Shown here one piece after another: positions 13,707 to 20,816 of a DNA stretch of 24,314 nucleotides; the stretch's first letter is position 1, and every line of letters starts with the position of its first letter. Source of the stretch: a virus. Position numbers and translations under genes: made by a program. The DNA is taken from positions 1 through 24,314 of IMG/VR virus record IMGVR_UViG_3300031857_021885. One strand, given 5' to 3'. The notes beneath the pieces were generated by a model, which worked only from the letters and a program-made list of their open reading frames with translations, did no database searches and was not told the DNA's origin.

Positions 13707-14109
13707 CAAGAAGCCGCGACCGTCACCTCTCAACCGGACCACGAAGGCTGAGCGCGAATACCGCATGAGGAAGATCGTGCAGCTGATCAACGGCGGCTAC
13801 GGCAACCAGCAGCTTCGGGACTACGCCATGAATGAGTGGGGCCTGGGGGAGAAGGCCGCGCGCAACCTGGTATCCGGCGCCTACGACACCATGGTGTCAG
13901 CGATGAGCCAGCTTGATCTGCAGCGCATCGCTGCGATCACGCTGGGGCGCTTTGAGCAGGCCTATCGGCTGGCCGCCAGCCAGCGCAACCCGATGGCCAT
14001 GATCCAGGCCAATGCCCAGATCGCTCAATACTGGGTGAAGCACGCTCCCGAGATCACGTACAGCGGGGGCAGCAGCAGCGACGCGCACGACCCCGAGGAG
14101 GACTTCTGA
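13699..14109 (+). CDS. terS: Terminase small subunit (probable)
   Basis: The 136-residue protein starts at GTG 13699, inside the ParB-like gene, and lies 3 bp upstream of the large terminase. The N-terminal half contains a helix-turn-helix-like region (MRKIVQLINGGYGNQQLRDYAMNEWGLGEKAARNLVSGAYDTM), followed by a helical oligomerisation segment (LQRIAAITLGRFEQAYRLAASQRNPMAMIQANAQIAQYWVKHAPE) and an acidic tail. This matches the usual small-terminase layout: DNA recognition, then ring formation. The call depends partly on position. Confidence 0.75.
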   Translation: MPDKKPRPSPLNRTTKAEREYRMRKIVQLINGGYGNQQLRDYAMNEWGLGEKAARNLVSGAYDTMVSAMSQLDLQRIAAITLGRFEQAYRLAASQRNPMAMIQANAQIAQYWVKHAPEITYSGGSSSDAHDPEEDF

Positions 14110-14112
14110 TCC

Positions 14113-15600
14113 ATGGCGCTGCGTGGTCGCCAGCTGGAGCAGCGAGGTTTCACGGGCCCGAGCCTGGCGGATTGGTACTCCCGTGAGCCCCTGGTGCCCT
14201 CGAGCTCGCGGAAGCTCAAGCCATGGGAGACCCTCCCGAAACGCTGGCCCGACTTCGCCCACGAGACCCTGGTGGCCTCCGGGGGCAAATACGTGCCCTT
14301 CGACCCCTACGGCTACCAGCGGGACCTGGTGCGCACCATCCGGCGCTGCACCAATACCTACGTGCTCAAGAGCCGCCAGACCGGCGTCTCCGAGACGGTG
14401 ATCAGCTACATGCTCAGCCAGGCCATCCGCAAGCCGGCCTGGACCGGTGTGGTGTTCTCCAAAACCGGTGACGACGCCTCAGAGCTTGCGGCCCGGATCA
14501 AGGGCCAGGCAGCCACTCTGCGGGACCGCTGCCCGAAGTTCAGCAAAGACAGCATGCGCAAGATCGTGTTCGAGGGCGCCGGCAGCCTGCACTTCCTCCC
14601 GCCGACCGAGCGGGCCGCCCGGGGCATCCCCTCGGCCTCGTTCATCTTGTTCGACGAAGCGGCTTTCATCGACAAGCTCCAGGGCATCGAGACCGGCGCC
14701 CTGCCCACCACCTCGATGCTGGGGGACCGGGCCCGCCATGTCTGGGTCACCACCCCCAACGGCCGCAGCGGCCCCTTCTGCGACCACTGGCAGGAGGACC
14801 ACGGGGAGGAGATCGTCGACCCGACCCCCATGGGGGCATCGAAGGTGCCGCGGCTGCAGATCAGCCCCGACAACCAGTTCGCCAAGATGGCGATCCACTA
14901 CAGCGAGCACCCGATCTACGGGGCCGACCCGGACTGGGCTGAGAAGACCCGCCGGCGCCGCCAGCTCACCCTCAAGCAGTGGCAGCAGGAGTACGAGCTC
15001 GACTTCGCCGCCAGCGACTTCGAGATCTTCAGCCACGAGCTGATCGAGCTTGCCGAGGCCTCCGGCGGCTGGGAGAACCCCAAGCGGGGCCATGCCTACG
15101 TGATGGGGATCGACCCCAACGGCGGCGGCAACGACAACTTCGCCGTGGTCGTAGTCGACGTGTCTACGAGCCCCTGGAAGGCGGTCGCCGGCTTCTACGA
15201 GAACCAGAGCAGCCGCGACTATGGGCTGCGAAACGCCGCACGCCTGTTCGATCAGTACCAGCCCTCCCTGATCTGCGTCGAGAAGAACGGCGTCGGCGCA
15301 GCTGTGGGCGAGGCCCTCTGCATCCTCCGGCCCGAGGCCGAGGTGGAGGAGATCAGCACTTCGCACACCACCAAGATCCTGATGACCGACCGGATCGTGC
15401 TGCTCCTCGAGCAGCAGGAACTCACCATCCCGCCGGACAGCTACATCGGCAAGGAGATGCGCAACTTCCGCCAGACCGACAAAGGCAAGCGGGAGGCCGC
15501 GGCCGGCCAGAACGACGACGCCGTGATGGCCCTGGCCCTGGCCTGTCATGCCGGCTCGGTGCAGCGCCCCCTGGACTCCAGATGGGTGGCGATGGTCTGA
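14113..15600 (+). CDS. terL: Terminase large subunit
   Basis: The 495-residue packaging motor carries an ATPase with Walker A-like KSRQTGVSE (residues about 86-94) and Walker B SFILFDEAAF (about 176-185, Asp181-Glu182). It also has an RNase H-like nuclease domain with acidic residues Asp334 (GIDPNGGGND), Glu390 (ICVEKNGVGA) and Asp468-Asp469 (QNDDAVMAL). It cuts and pumps phage DNA into proheads through the portal. The length and domain order are normal and it looks intact. Unusually, the portal gene is not next but about 7.7 kb downstream. Confidence 0.93.
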   Translation: MALRGRQLEQRGFTGPSLADWYSREPLVPSSSRKLKPWETLPKRWPDFAHETLVASGGKYVPFDPYGYQRDLVRTIRRCTNTYVLKSRQTGVSETVISYMLSQAIRKPAWTGVVFSKTGDDASELAARIKGQAATLRDRCPKFSKDSMRKIVFEGAGSLHFLPPTERAARGIPSASFILFDEAAFIDKLQGIETGALPTTSMLGDRARHVWVTTPNGRSGPFCDHWQEDHGEEIVDPTPMGASKVPRLQISPDNQFAKMAIHYSEHPIYGADPDWAEKTRRRRQLTLKQWQQEYELDFAASDFEIFSHELIELAEASGGWENPKRGHAYVMGIDPNGGGNDNFAVVVVDVSTSPWKAVAGFYENQSSRDYGLRNAARLFDQYQPSLICVEKNGVGAAVGEALCILRPEAEVEEISTSHTTKILMTDRIVLLLEQQELTIPPDSYIGKEMRNFRQTDKGKREAAAGQNDDAVMALALACHAGSVQRPLDSRWVAMV

Positions 15601-15608
15601 TTTGCCTA

Positions 15609-15622
15609 TTCAGGATCTTGGA
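15609..15622 (+). promoter_or_regulatory. Near-palindrome TTCAGGATCTTGGA, copy 2
   Basis: This second copy of the repeated element sits 8 bp after the terL stop and directly before the small reading frame at 15622. Here AGGATCTTGG could also serve as a ribosome binding site for that ATG, so the element may do double duty. Confidence 0.45.
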
Positions 15623-15768
15623 TGGTAGGATTCGAGGCATGGGGACAGCCCCCGAACCTTGACAACCGCATAGTCCGCGGGGCGTCGGCCCCGGTCCCGG
15701 AGGTGGCCTCAACCCAGGCACTCCTGAGTCCCGCCTGGGGGCTCACCCACCACCGGAGAAACCGATGA
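15622..15768 (+). CDS. Possible 48-residue protein or structured leader
   Basis: A short frame with AGGA 6 nt before its ATG ends in an ATGA overlap with the next gene at 15765, both signs of a translated leader gene. Against it, the product (MVGFEAWGQPPNLDNRIVRG... ending LTHHRRNR) looks unlike a folded protein. The DNA is also full of inverted repeats: GGGG/CCCC at 15640-15653, and CCCAGGC/GCCTGGG at 15713-15739 with a nested ACTC/GAGT loop. A cis-acting RNA leader is equally likely. Confidence 0.35.
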   Translation: MVGFEAWGQPPNLDNRIVRGASAPVPEVASTQALLSPAWGLTHHRRNR

Positions 15769-15947
15769 CCGACACCACCGCCGCCCTCGCCACCGAGGAG
15801 CTCATCCGCCAGCTGGATGAGGCCATGGAGGCGTATGGCCGCTCCATCGATCGGGGCCTGGCCCTGGCCGCAGAGATGCGCCAGCTGGCCGACTCGATCG
15901 ACGCCGGCATGGCTGATGCCACCGCCGAGCTGCAGGAGTGGTTCTGA
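15765..15947 (+). CDS. Small helical protein, 60 residues
   Basis: GGAG lies 6-8 nt before the ATG at 15765. The product is almost entirely helical with heptad-like leucines and alanines (TEELIRQLDEAMEAYGRSIDRGLALAAEMRQLADSIDAGMADATAELQEWF) and net negative charge, consistent with a small coiled-coil or adaptor protein. No family was recognised. A strongly structured 111-bp spacer separates it from the next gene. Confidence 0.55.
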   Translation: MTDTTAALATEELIRQLDEAMEAYGRSIDRGLALAAEMRQLADSIDAGMADATAELQEWF

Positions 15948-15993
15948 GGGCAGCCCCTTCGGGGGCATGAGTCATTCCCTGGCCCCACCAATG

Positions 15994-16044
15994 GGGACCC
16001 GTGGCAGCCACTGGCCTGGAAGCGATGGCCTGGCTGCCGGTCCC
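15994..16044 (+). other. Long hairpin in the spacer before the 16059 gene
   Basis: The outer arms GGGACC (15994-15999) and GGTCCC (16039-16044), middle arms GGCAGCCA (16003-16010) and TGGCTGCC (16031-16038) and inner GGCC/GGCC pairs form one long stem with a roughly 10-nt loop. It ends 3 bp before GGAG, the ribosome binding site of the 16059 gene. It is well placed to control translation or RNA processing. There is no T tract, so it is not a typical terminator. Confidence 0.6.
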
Positions 16045-16058
16045 TTTGGAGACAGAAA

Positions 16059-16448
16059 ATGCAGAAACTGCATAACCCGACCGCCCGTGATCTGGGCCGC
16101 ATAGCCGGCACCCTGGTGCGTCACCTGCGCTGGTTGAACGATCAGATCGACTGGGCCGAGGTGGCCGCGATCGTGATCCACGGCCTCAAGATCCTGATTG
16201 TGTTCACCCTGCTCGCCGGCCAGGCCACCCGCCGCGCGTGGGTTGGCCTCCCTGGCTTCAGCGAGCGCCTCGGAAAGGCCTACGCCGCCCTGCTGGTGCC
16301 CACCACTCCCCGGGCCACAGCGCATGCCCTGCAGGCCCTCCCCCTGGTGCCTGAGCTGCAGGAGCTGGCCGCCACGATCCGGGCCCTGCTGGCCGATTGG
16401 ATCGCCCAGCGGCGCCAGTCCCTCGAGGCCTATCTGGCGCTCGCTTGA
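16059..16448 (+). CDS. Single-span membrane protein, 129 residues
   Basis: GGAG 7 nt upstream supports ATG 16059. The N-terminal 35 residues are basic and soluble. A hydrophobic segment follows (WAEVAAIVIHGLKILIVFTLLAG, about residues 32-54) long enough for one membrane span, then a helical, Leu/Ala-rich C-terminal region (about 65-129). No family was recognised. Its neighbour at 16566 is also a membrane-anchored protein. Confidence 0.6.
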   Translation: MQKLHNPTARDLGRIAGTLVRHLRWLNDQIDWAEVAAIVIHGLKILIVFTLLAGQATRRAWVGLPGFSERLGKAYAALLVPTTPRATAHALQALPLVPELQELAATIRALLADWIAQRRQSLEAYLALA

Positions 16449-16462
16449 GGCCGAGGCCGGCA

Positions 16463-16494
16463 GCAGCAGCCTGGTGCCCCTTCAGGGCTGCTGC
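16463..16494 (+). other. Perfect 9-bp hairpin in the spacer before the 16566 gene
   Basis: GCAGCAGCC (16463-16471) pairs perfectly with GGCTGCTGC (16486-16494) around a 14-nt loop, with further GGCC pairing just outside. It lies 15 bp after the stop of the 16059 gene, inside a 117-bp spacer. No T tract follows, so it may act in RNA stability or processing rather than intrinsic termination. Confidence 0.5.
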
Positions 16495-16565
16495 GAAGCT
16501 GGCCATCAGCACCACGGGCCCGCCGGGAGCCCTCATCCCGGCCCACCCTCCACATCTGAACCGCC

Positions 16566-17018
16566 ATGTCTGAGCTCATTCCTGCCAACGGCTCACCTCC
16601 TAGAAAATGGACCGCCAAGCGCATCGCGATCTCCGTCCTGAAGTTCTATGGCGCCTGCCTGGTGATGGTCAGCGGCATCTCGCTGTCGTTCTGGCTGATC
16701 TACCTCGTCGCGGTCAGGATCCACCCGCAGGGCAGCGCCGCCAGCTCGAGCACCAGCGCTGCAGATGGCAGCCGCCTTCCTGAGGTGGGCAGCACCACCT
16801 TCATCGGTCGCACCAACTGCGACCGGGCCGTAAAGGCGATCCTCCGTGACCCTGGCAGCTACGAACGCATCAGCGCCCAGATCGTCGACGTCAAGCCAGG
16901 CGCCGGCTGGGCTGCCCAGGTGGATTTCCGATCCCGCAACGGCTTTGGTGGTTACGACCAGGGCACTGCCTACTGCGTGTTCAACGGCAGCGAGTACCGG
17001 GCCCTGATGGAGGAGTGA
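16566..17018 (+). CDS. Membrane-anchored protein with extracytoplasmic domain
   Basis: The 150-residue protein has a basic N-terminus (PPRKWTAKR), one long hydrophobic span (about residues 22-52) and a Ser-rich linker. A soluble domain follows (about 75-150) with two cysteines (GRTNCDRAVKAILRDPGSYERISAQIVD; VDFRSRNGFGGYDQGTAYCVFNGSEY). The 'LRDPxSYxxIS...FRxxNxFGGY...aYC.F' pattern recalls a common small secreted or membrane-anchored family of unknown function. Orientation is probably N-terminus inside with the Cys-containing domain outside, where a disulfide could form. Confidence 0.6.
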   Translation: MSELIPANGSPPRKWTAKRIAISVLKFYGACLVMVSGISLSFWLIYLVAVRIHPQGSAASSSTSAADGSRLPEVGSTTFIGRTNCDRAVKAILRDPGSYERISAQIVDVKPGAGWAAQVDFRSRNGFGGYDQGTAYCVFNGSEYRALMEE

Positions 17019-17023
17019 TGCTT

Positions 17024-17050
17024 CCCGTCCACGGTTGATCCGTCGACGGG
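17024..17050 (+). repeat. Second, non-coding iteron pair (origin-like sites)
   Basis: Two 11-bp units, CCCGTCCACGG (17024-17034) and TCCGTCGACGG (17039-17049), match the origin iterons and are spaced by exactly the same 15 bp with a 4-bp gap. They lie 6 bp after the 16566 gene's stop and about 205 bp before the KilA-N start, outside any convincing gene. The pair can also fold into a stem with one C-C mismatch, so an RNA hairpin is the alternative reading. Confidence 0.6.
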
Positions 17051-17165
17051 TCGTAGCCTCCTGCAGCCGGGTCGGCGCGGATACAACACCCGTGAGGGGA
17101 AGCAGCGCAGGGGTGGGGGTGCCGTCGGTCGCCCCCTGCAACCCCACTGGAGGCCCGGCACCCTC

Positions 17166-17196
17166 TTGACCGCAGCGCAGCCGCTGTGCTTATGCT
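17166..17196 (+). promoter_or_regulatory. Candidate sigma-70-type promoter of the KilA-N gene
   Basis: TTGACC (17166-17171) and TTATGC/TATGCT (17190-17196) have 18-19 bp between them. They are followed by a leader with two small hairpins (CCTGCTG/CAGCAGG and CCCGC/GCGGG) before the KilA-N ATG at 17256. The region just upstream (about 17115-17163) is also self-complementary (GGGTGCCG with CGGCACCC). Confidence 0.4.
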
Positions 17197-17255
17197 GCAT
17201 CGACCTGCTGGCAGCAGCAGGGGCACCGACCGCCCGCCCTGAGCGGGAACACACC

Positions 17256-18116
17256 ATGAACAGCTCACTCTCCCCCCTGGGGATGGATTGCCGCATCTGG
17301 AACGGCGTGGAGATCCAGCGCCGGCCCAGCGATGGCTACGTGAACGCCACCGCCATGTGCAAGGCCAATGGCAAGCATCTGCCGCACTACATGGCGAACG
17401 AGCGAACCGGCCAGTATTTGCGGGCTCTTTCGGGGTCCGTCGGAATCCCGACCGACCTCCTCAAGCAGACCATCACCACCGGCCTGAACCACCTGCGCGG
17501 CACCTGGATCCATCCCCGTCTTGCCGTGGATCTGGCCCGCTGGATCAGCCCGGCCTTTGCCGTCTGGATGGACGGCTGGTTCCTCGAGGCCGCAGCCTGC
17601 CAACAGTCCCAGGTGCGGGACACTCAACCCGTCGCCCAGCCGATCGCCAGACCGGAACCCACCACGGTGCTGACCGCGCCGGGCAACTGGTGCCGCCTGG
17701 TAGACGACTACGTCGACACCGTCGAGGACGGCATGGCCGATGTGCCCTTCGCGCAGCGGCGTCGCTCGATGCGCTTTGCCCGGCCCCTGGCCACCCACTT
17801 CATGCAGTGGATGATCGATCACCATGCCCGGCTGGAGCTGCCAGGTCCCGCCGCTCAGCCCCTGCCCCGTCACCAGCAGGCTCAGCTGGTAAGCACCGCA
17901 CCCAACACGCCGGCAGCAACCGAGATCCTCACCGGACCGGAGCTGGCGCGCCGGCTCAACATGAGCCGCCAGATGGTCAGCTACTGGGCCCGTCAACAGC
18001 CGATCGGGGCAGAGTTGCATGGTTGGCGCCTGATCGGCCGCGGCAAGCGCTTCTCACAGGAGCTTGGCTATCCCGTGCCGCCCGGCCCGCCAAGCTGGCT
18101 GTTCCAGCGTGCATGA
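17256..18116 (+). CDS. KilA-N domain protein with C-terminal HTH
   Basis: The 286-residue protein starts at ATG 17256. A KilA-N DNA-binding domain (about residues 10-115) is clear: GVEIQRRPSDGYVNATAMCKANGKHLPHYMANERTGQYLRAL, then GTWIHPRLAVDLARWISPAFAVWMDGWF. After a linker and a helical region, residues about 230-275 form a second helix-turn-helix (EILTGPELARRLNMSRQMVSYWARQ...GWRLIGRGKRF) of the excisionase/MerR-like type. KilA-N proteins act as phage regulators or antirepressor-like factors. Two DNA-binding modules plus iteron-like sites in the upstream spacer suggest control of phage gene expression or replication. Confidence 0.85.
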   Translation: MNSSLSPLGMDCRIWNGVEIQRRPSDGYVNATAMCKANGKHLPHYMANERTGQYLRALSGSVGIPTDLLKQTITTGLNHLRGTWIHPRLAVDLARWISPAFAVWMDGWFLEAAACQQSQVRDTQPVAQPIARPEPTTVLTAPGNWCRLVDDYVDTVEDGMADVPFAQRRRSMRFARPLATHFMQWMIDHHARLELPGPAAQPLPRHQQAQLVSTAPNTPAATEILTGPELARRLNMSRQMVSYWARQQPIGAELHGWRLIGRGKRFSQELGYPVPPGPPSWLFQRA

Positions 18117-18154
18117 CCAGGCTTCACACAACACACACAAGACAGGAGGACTAG
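18113..18154 (+). CDS. Possible 13-residue micro-ORF
   Basis: ATG 18113 overlaps the KilA-N stop (ATGA). The frame MTRLHTTHTRQED ends at a TAG embedded in the ribosome binding region of the 18158 gene. It shares the TAG-in-junction layout of the four following genes, so it may be a coupling leader that carries ribosomes to the next start. It is too short for any functional claim. Confidence 0.3.
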   Translation: MTRLHTTHTRQED

Positions 18155-18157
18155 AGG

Positions 18158-18382
18158 ATGACTTTCGGATGCGGAGCGACTCGATGCAGCTACTGCGGGC
18201 GCCCGATTGCTGGTCACGGCCCTGCTGATCAGCTCACAATCGTTGGCGGAGAGGCGTTTCATTATCAATGCACGCTGCCTCCTGCGCTAGCGCCTCAAGC
18301 GAGCCCAATGAGCCCTTGGGTTCAGCCGGGCGATCTGCGAAAGGCGCCCATCAAACCACTGCCTTTTAGAGAAGGAGACTAG
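18158..18382 (+). CDS. Small putative zinc-binding protein, 74 residues
   Basis: AGGAGG 9 nt before ATG 18158 is one of the best ribosome binding sites in the window. The protein has a CSYCGRPI motif and, about 25 residues later, AFHYQC, so Cys-x2-Cys plus His-x2/3-Cys could hold one zinc ion in a LIM or treble-clef-like knuckle. The proline-rich C-terminus (SPMSPWVQPGDLRKAPIKPLPF) looks disordered. It is the first of four small genes with related junctions and lower GC than their surroundings. Confidence 0.6.
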   Translation: MTFGCGATRCSYCGRPIAGHGPADQLTIVGGEAFHYQCTLPPALAPQASPMSPWVQPGDLRKAPIKPLPFREGD

Positions 18383-18385
18383 GGC

Positions 18386-18544
18386 ATGAACGAAGACTTT
18401 TGGATTAGAGCGATTGTTGTCGCTCAGGTTGCTGTTGTACTGATTGCGATAGCAGTTACGATCTGGTGGCTGCCTCAGAAGTGGCAGGTCTGCCAGAAGC
18501 TATACGACAACCGCCCGGCGCAGATTTTCTGCCTGGGCTCCTAG
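18386..18544 (+). CDS. Small membrane protein, 52 residues
   Basis: AAGGAG in the end of the preceding gene supports ATG 18386. The product has a short acidic N-terminus (MNEDFW), one strong membrane helix (RAIVVAQVAVVLIAIAVTIWWL, residues 8-29) and a soluble tail with two cysteines (QVCQKLYDNRPAQIFCLGS) that could form a disulfide if outside the membrane. Its codons are visibly richer in A/T than those of the phage core genes, suggesting separate acquisition. No family was recognised. Confidence 0.6.
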   Translation: MNEDFWIRAIVVAQVAVVLIAIAVTIWWLPQKWQVCQKLYDNRPAQIFCLGS

Positions 18545-18556
18545 AGGAACACACTA

Positions 18557-18751
18557 ATGGATCTTTGGACAATGCCCATTGAGATCACTTCCGACTATGG
18601 ACGCATTGGCAATATCCTCTGGTGCAACAGCAGGCCTTCGCCACATCGCAGCGCATTGATGATGCGCCTTGTTACCTATTGGGGCTTCGTCCTCGTCGGG
18701 GAGCCCGACCCTGGAGTCATGTACGGCACCGAGGTTCCATACACCCCCTAG
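18557..18751 (+). CDS. Unknown 64-residue protein
   Basis: The gene is preceded by TAGAGGAAC, which contains the previous gene's stop codon and the likely ribosome binding site. The product (MDLWTMPIEITSDYGRIGNILWCNSRPSPHRS...RLVTYWGFVLVGEPDPGVMYGTEVPYTP) looks beta-rich with several aromatic residues. No motif was recognised. It has lower GC than neighbours and ends in TAG within the next junction. Confidence 0.5.
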   Translation: MDLWTMPIEITSDYGRIGNILWCNSRPSPHRSALMMRLVTYWGFVLVGEPDPGVMYGTEVPYTP

Positions 18752-18763
18752 AGAGAACATCTA

Positions 18764-19276
18764 ATGACCGCCGACTACCGCGCCCTGTGCGCTGAGCTGA
18801 CAGAAGTGCTTGTTGACGAGTACGGCTACGGCACCGAATACGAGCAGGGATTACCCCTGACACCCAGCATGGTCTCAGACCTGCTCACCCGCGCCCGCGC
18901 CGCCCTGGCCCAGTCGGAGCCGGTGGAGCCGACCTTCGCCGAGATCATGGAGCTCGCTGAGGACTTCTTCACCTTCCGCGGCAACACCCATGGGGACAGC
19001 TTCTTTGCTACCGACCTCACTGCCAAAACAGATCCAGCGCAGGCCTCGGAAGCGTTCACTCGCGCCGTCCTGCAGCGCTGGGGACGCTCCACCCCGCAGC
19101 CTACCCCGGTAGGCGTGACCGATGAAGCCTTAATGGAAGCCGCCAGAGCTGCGGTCGACACCTACCCCCGCGTGAGCGAGCTGCCGTACTTCATGGATCC
19201 CGATTCCAGCGAGTACGAGCCGATGCTCCTGGCGCTGCGCGCTGCTGCGGCCATGGGCTGCCCTGCCCTCCCCTAG
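18764..19276 (+). CDS. Unknown 170-residue acidic protein
   Basis: ATG 18764 follows TAGAGAGAACATCTA, a junction nearly identical to the one before it. The protein is acidic and mostly helical (YRALCAELTEVLVDEYGYGTEY; EPTFAEIMELAEDFFTF; VTDEALMEAARAAVDTYPRV). Segments of this type (VTDEALM.AAR..) occur in phage-encoded proteins of unknown function that seem modular. It ends with TAG ten bases before the convergent dCTP deaminase gene. Confidence 0.6.
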   Translation: MTADYRALCAELTEVLVDEYGYGTEYEQGLPLTPSMVSDLLTRARAALAQSEPVEPTFAEIMELAEDFFTFRGNTHGDSFFATDLTAKTDPAQASEAFTRAVLQRWGRSTPQPTPVGVTDEALMEAARAAVDTYPRVSELPYFMDPDSSEYEPMLLALRAAAAMGCPALP

Positions 19277-19285
19277 TGACCACCT

Positions 19286-19867
19286 CTAAACCCGAGCCAG
19301 GGTCACCCGCTCTGGCTGGCCCTGGTACTTCCCGTCGCGGTCCTGGTACGTGGTGTCGCAGGGATCGCCCTCGAAGAACAGCAGTTGGCAGATGCCCTCG
19401 TTGACGTAGATGCGGCAGTCGGCCCCGCTGGCGTTGCTGAACTCCAGCGTGAGGTGCCCCTCCCAGCTGGCCTCGGCCGGGGTCGTGTTGACGATGATGC
19501 CCAGGCGCGCATAGGTGCTCTTGCCCAGGCAGACCACCGTGATGTTTGCCGGCACCCGCAGCCGTTCCAGCGCCACGCCGAGCCCGTAGGAGTGGGCCGG
19601 GAGGATGAAGTAGGCCCCGTCTTCGTCCTGCTGCAGGGGGGCTGGCTCGAGGTTGGCCGGGTTGAACCGCTTCGGGTTCATCACCGTGCCGGGCACGTGC
19701 CGGAAGATCAGGAACTCCCTGGGGGAGAGCCGCAGGTCGTAGCCGTAGGAGCTGCAGCCGAATGAGAGGGTCGGCCGCCCCTCGGCGTGGCGCAGCAGAT
19801 CGGATTGGAACGGGCAGATCATCCCGGCCGCGGCCTGGGCCTTGATCCACCTGTCGTTCTTCAACAT
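19286..19867 (-). CDS. dcd: dCTP deaminase
   Basis: The 193-residue protein matches dCTP deaminase: FGCSSYGYDLRLSPREF (substrate-side strand), the phosphate-binding segment GKSTYARLGI and the catalytic segment PAEASWEGHLTLEFSN, with the conserved Trp-Glu-Gly, followed by the C-terminal ICQLLFFEG strand. It converts dCTP to dUTP, which after dUTPase action gives dUMP for thymidylate synthesis. No bifunctional dUTPase signature was noticed. It is the last gene of the alphaCTD-like/thyX operon and overlaps the 70-residue gene by 7 nt. Together with ThyX it would raise dTTP supply for phage replication. Confidence 0.88.
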   Translation of the reverse strand: MLKNDRWIKAQAAAGMICPFQSDLLRHAEGRPTLSFGCSSYGYDLRLSPREFLIFRHVPGTVMNPKRFNPANLEPAPLQQDEDGAYFILPAHSYGLGVALERLRVPANITVVCLGKSTYARLGIIVNTTPAEASWEGHLTLEFSNASGADCRIYVNEGICQLLFFEGDPCDTTYQDRDGKYQGQPERVTLARV

Positions 19868-20073
19868 CCGCCCAGGGCGTCGAACGACGTGGGATGGCCA
19901 CCAAGTCGATCGGCAGTCGCCAGCTCGCGGAAGTAGAGGCAGCGCGCTTCAGCGGCCCTGCGCTGGGCCTCCTTGGCCTCGGCCTCGAGCCGAGCCGCCT
20001 CGGCGCCGGCCAGGTGCGCACGTTGGGTGGCGCACTGCCGCAGGTTCAACATCAACGGATAGCGATCGTTCAT
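19861..20073 (-). CDS. Unknown 70-residue helical protein
   Basis: Taken from ATG 20073, overlapping the thyX stop by 4 nt. Most of the protein is one long Ala/Glu/Arg-rich helix (ATQRAHLAGAEAARLEAEAKEAQRRAAEARCLYFRELATADRL), likely a coiled coil. No family was recognised. Tight coupling between thyX and dcd suggests a role linked to nucleotide metabolism, but nothing in the sequence shows one. Confidence 0.5.
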   Translation of the reverse strand: MNDRYPLMLNLRQCATQRAHLAGAEAARLEAEAKEAQRRAAEARCLYFRELATADRLGGHPTSFDALGGC

Positions 20074-20816
20074 GGCGCAAGGCGGGCCTTGCCCAGTCTG
20101 TTGACCTCGTACCAGCCGGCGATCTCCGGCGTCCAGATCTGGAACTTCGGCCAGATCAGATCGCACAGCGCCCGGATCTCCGGCTGGGCATCGGCCTTAG
20201 AGCGGAGATCCAAGAAGTGCATCAGGGCCCGCAGGCTGAAGCTGACGACGAAATGCTGCCTGTAGTCGAAGGGCAGCAGGCTCCGGGCATGCTCCTCAGC
20301 CCAGCCATCCTTCTCGACCCGGTCCCGATAGACGGCCGCGGCCACGGAGCACAGGCCCAGGTCGTGGTCCCGCTGGGCCTGGCTGTAGGTGTAGCTGTGG
20401 CCCTGCCGGTCTCGGTAGCTGCCCAGGGGCCGCAGGTAGAAAACCTCCTCGAGGGCCTCAGGGGTGTTGAGCTCGGCGGCCCGACAGATGCGGGCCCCGG
20501 TGTAGCGCATGCTCTGCACATCGAAGCTCACCCCGACCCGATGGGTGCGGGCCTGCTGCATGACGCTGTGGGGGAAGAAGCCGACGTTCAGCACAATCTG
20601 AGCGTGCTCCAGGGGCCCGTAGTGGCCTCGCTCGCCGGCCAGCAGCCGCTGCACACAGATCTCGCCGGCGCGCCGCTCATCGGGCCACCCGTCCCGGTGA
20701 TCCGCCACAAAGCCCTCGGCATAGTCCTGGTGCATTCCGGCCCAGCAGGCCTGCTGCGGATTCGGGGTGGCTGCGATCACGGCCACACGGAACAAGGGAT
20801 CCTGCAGGGTCTTCAT
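20070..20816 (-). CDS. thyX: Flavin-dependent thymidylate synthase
   Basis: The 248-residue protein carries the ThyX motif RTHRVGVSFDVQSMRYTG, corresponding to the RHRxxSxxxxSxRY signature, in the form common in picocyanobacteria and their phages. HYGPLEHAQIVLNV precedes it (conserved His for FAD/dUMP binding) and SLRALMHFLDLR follows, the conserved C-terminal 'R.....FL.LR' element. It methylates dUMP to dTMP using methylenetetrahydrofolate and FADH2. It overlaps the alphaCTD-like gene by 4 nt (20813-20816) and the 70-residue gene by 4 nt. Confidence 0.92.
   Translation of the reverse strand: MKTLQDPLFRVAVIAATPNPQQACWAGMHQDYAEGFVADHRDGWPDERRAGEICVQRLLAGERGHYGPLEHAQIVLNVGFFPHSVMQQARTHRVGVSFDVQSMRYTGARICRAAELNTPEALEEVFYLRPLGSYRDRQGHSYTYSQAQRDHDLGLCSVAAAVYRDRVEKDGWAEEHARSLLPFDYRQHFVVSFSLRALMHFLDLRSKADAQPEIRALCDLIWPKFQIWTPEIAGWYEVNRLGKARLAP

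Noticed and set aside
14479-15549. 356-codon minus-strand frame opposite terL
   Set aside because: Shadow of the terminase; no motifs and only antisense to conserved coding sequence.
15817-16104. Plus-strand frame across the spacer 15948-16058
   Set aside because: It is out of frame with the better-supported genes at 15765 and 16059, and the spacer is better explained as a structured leader.
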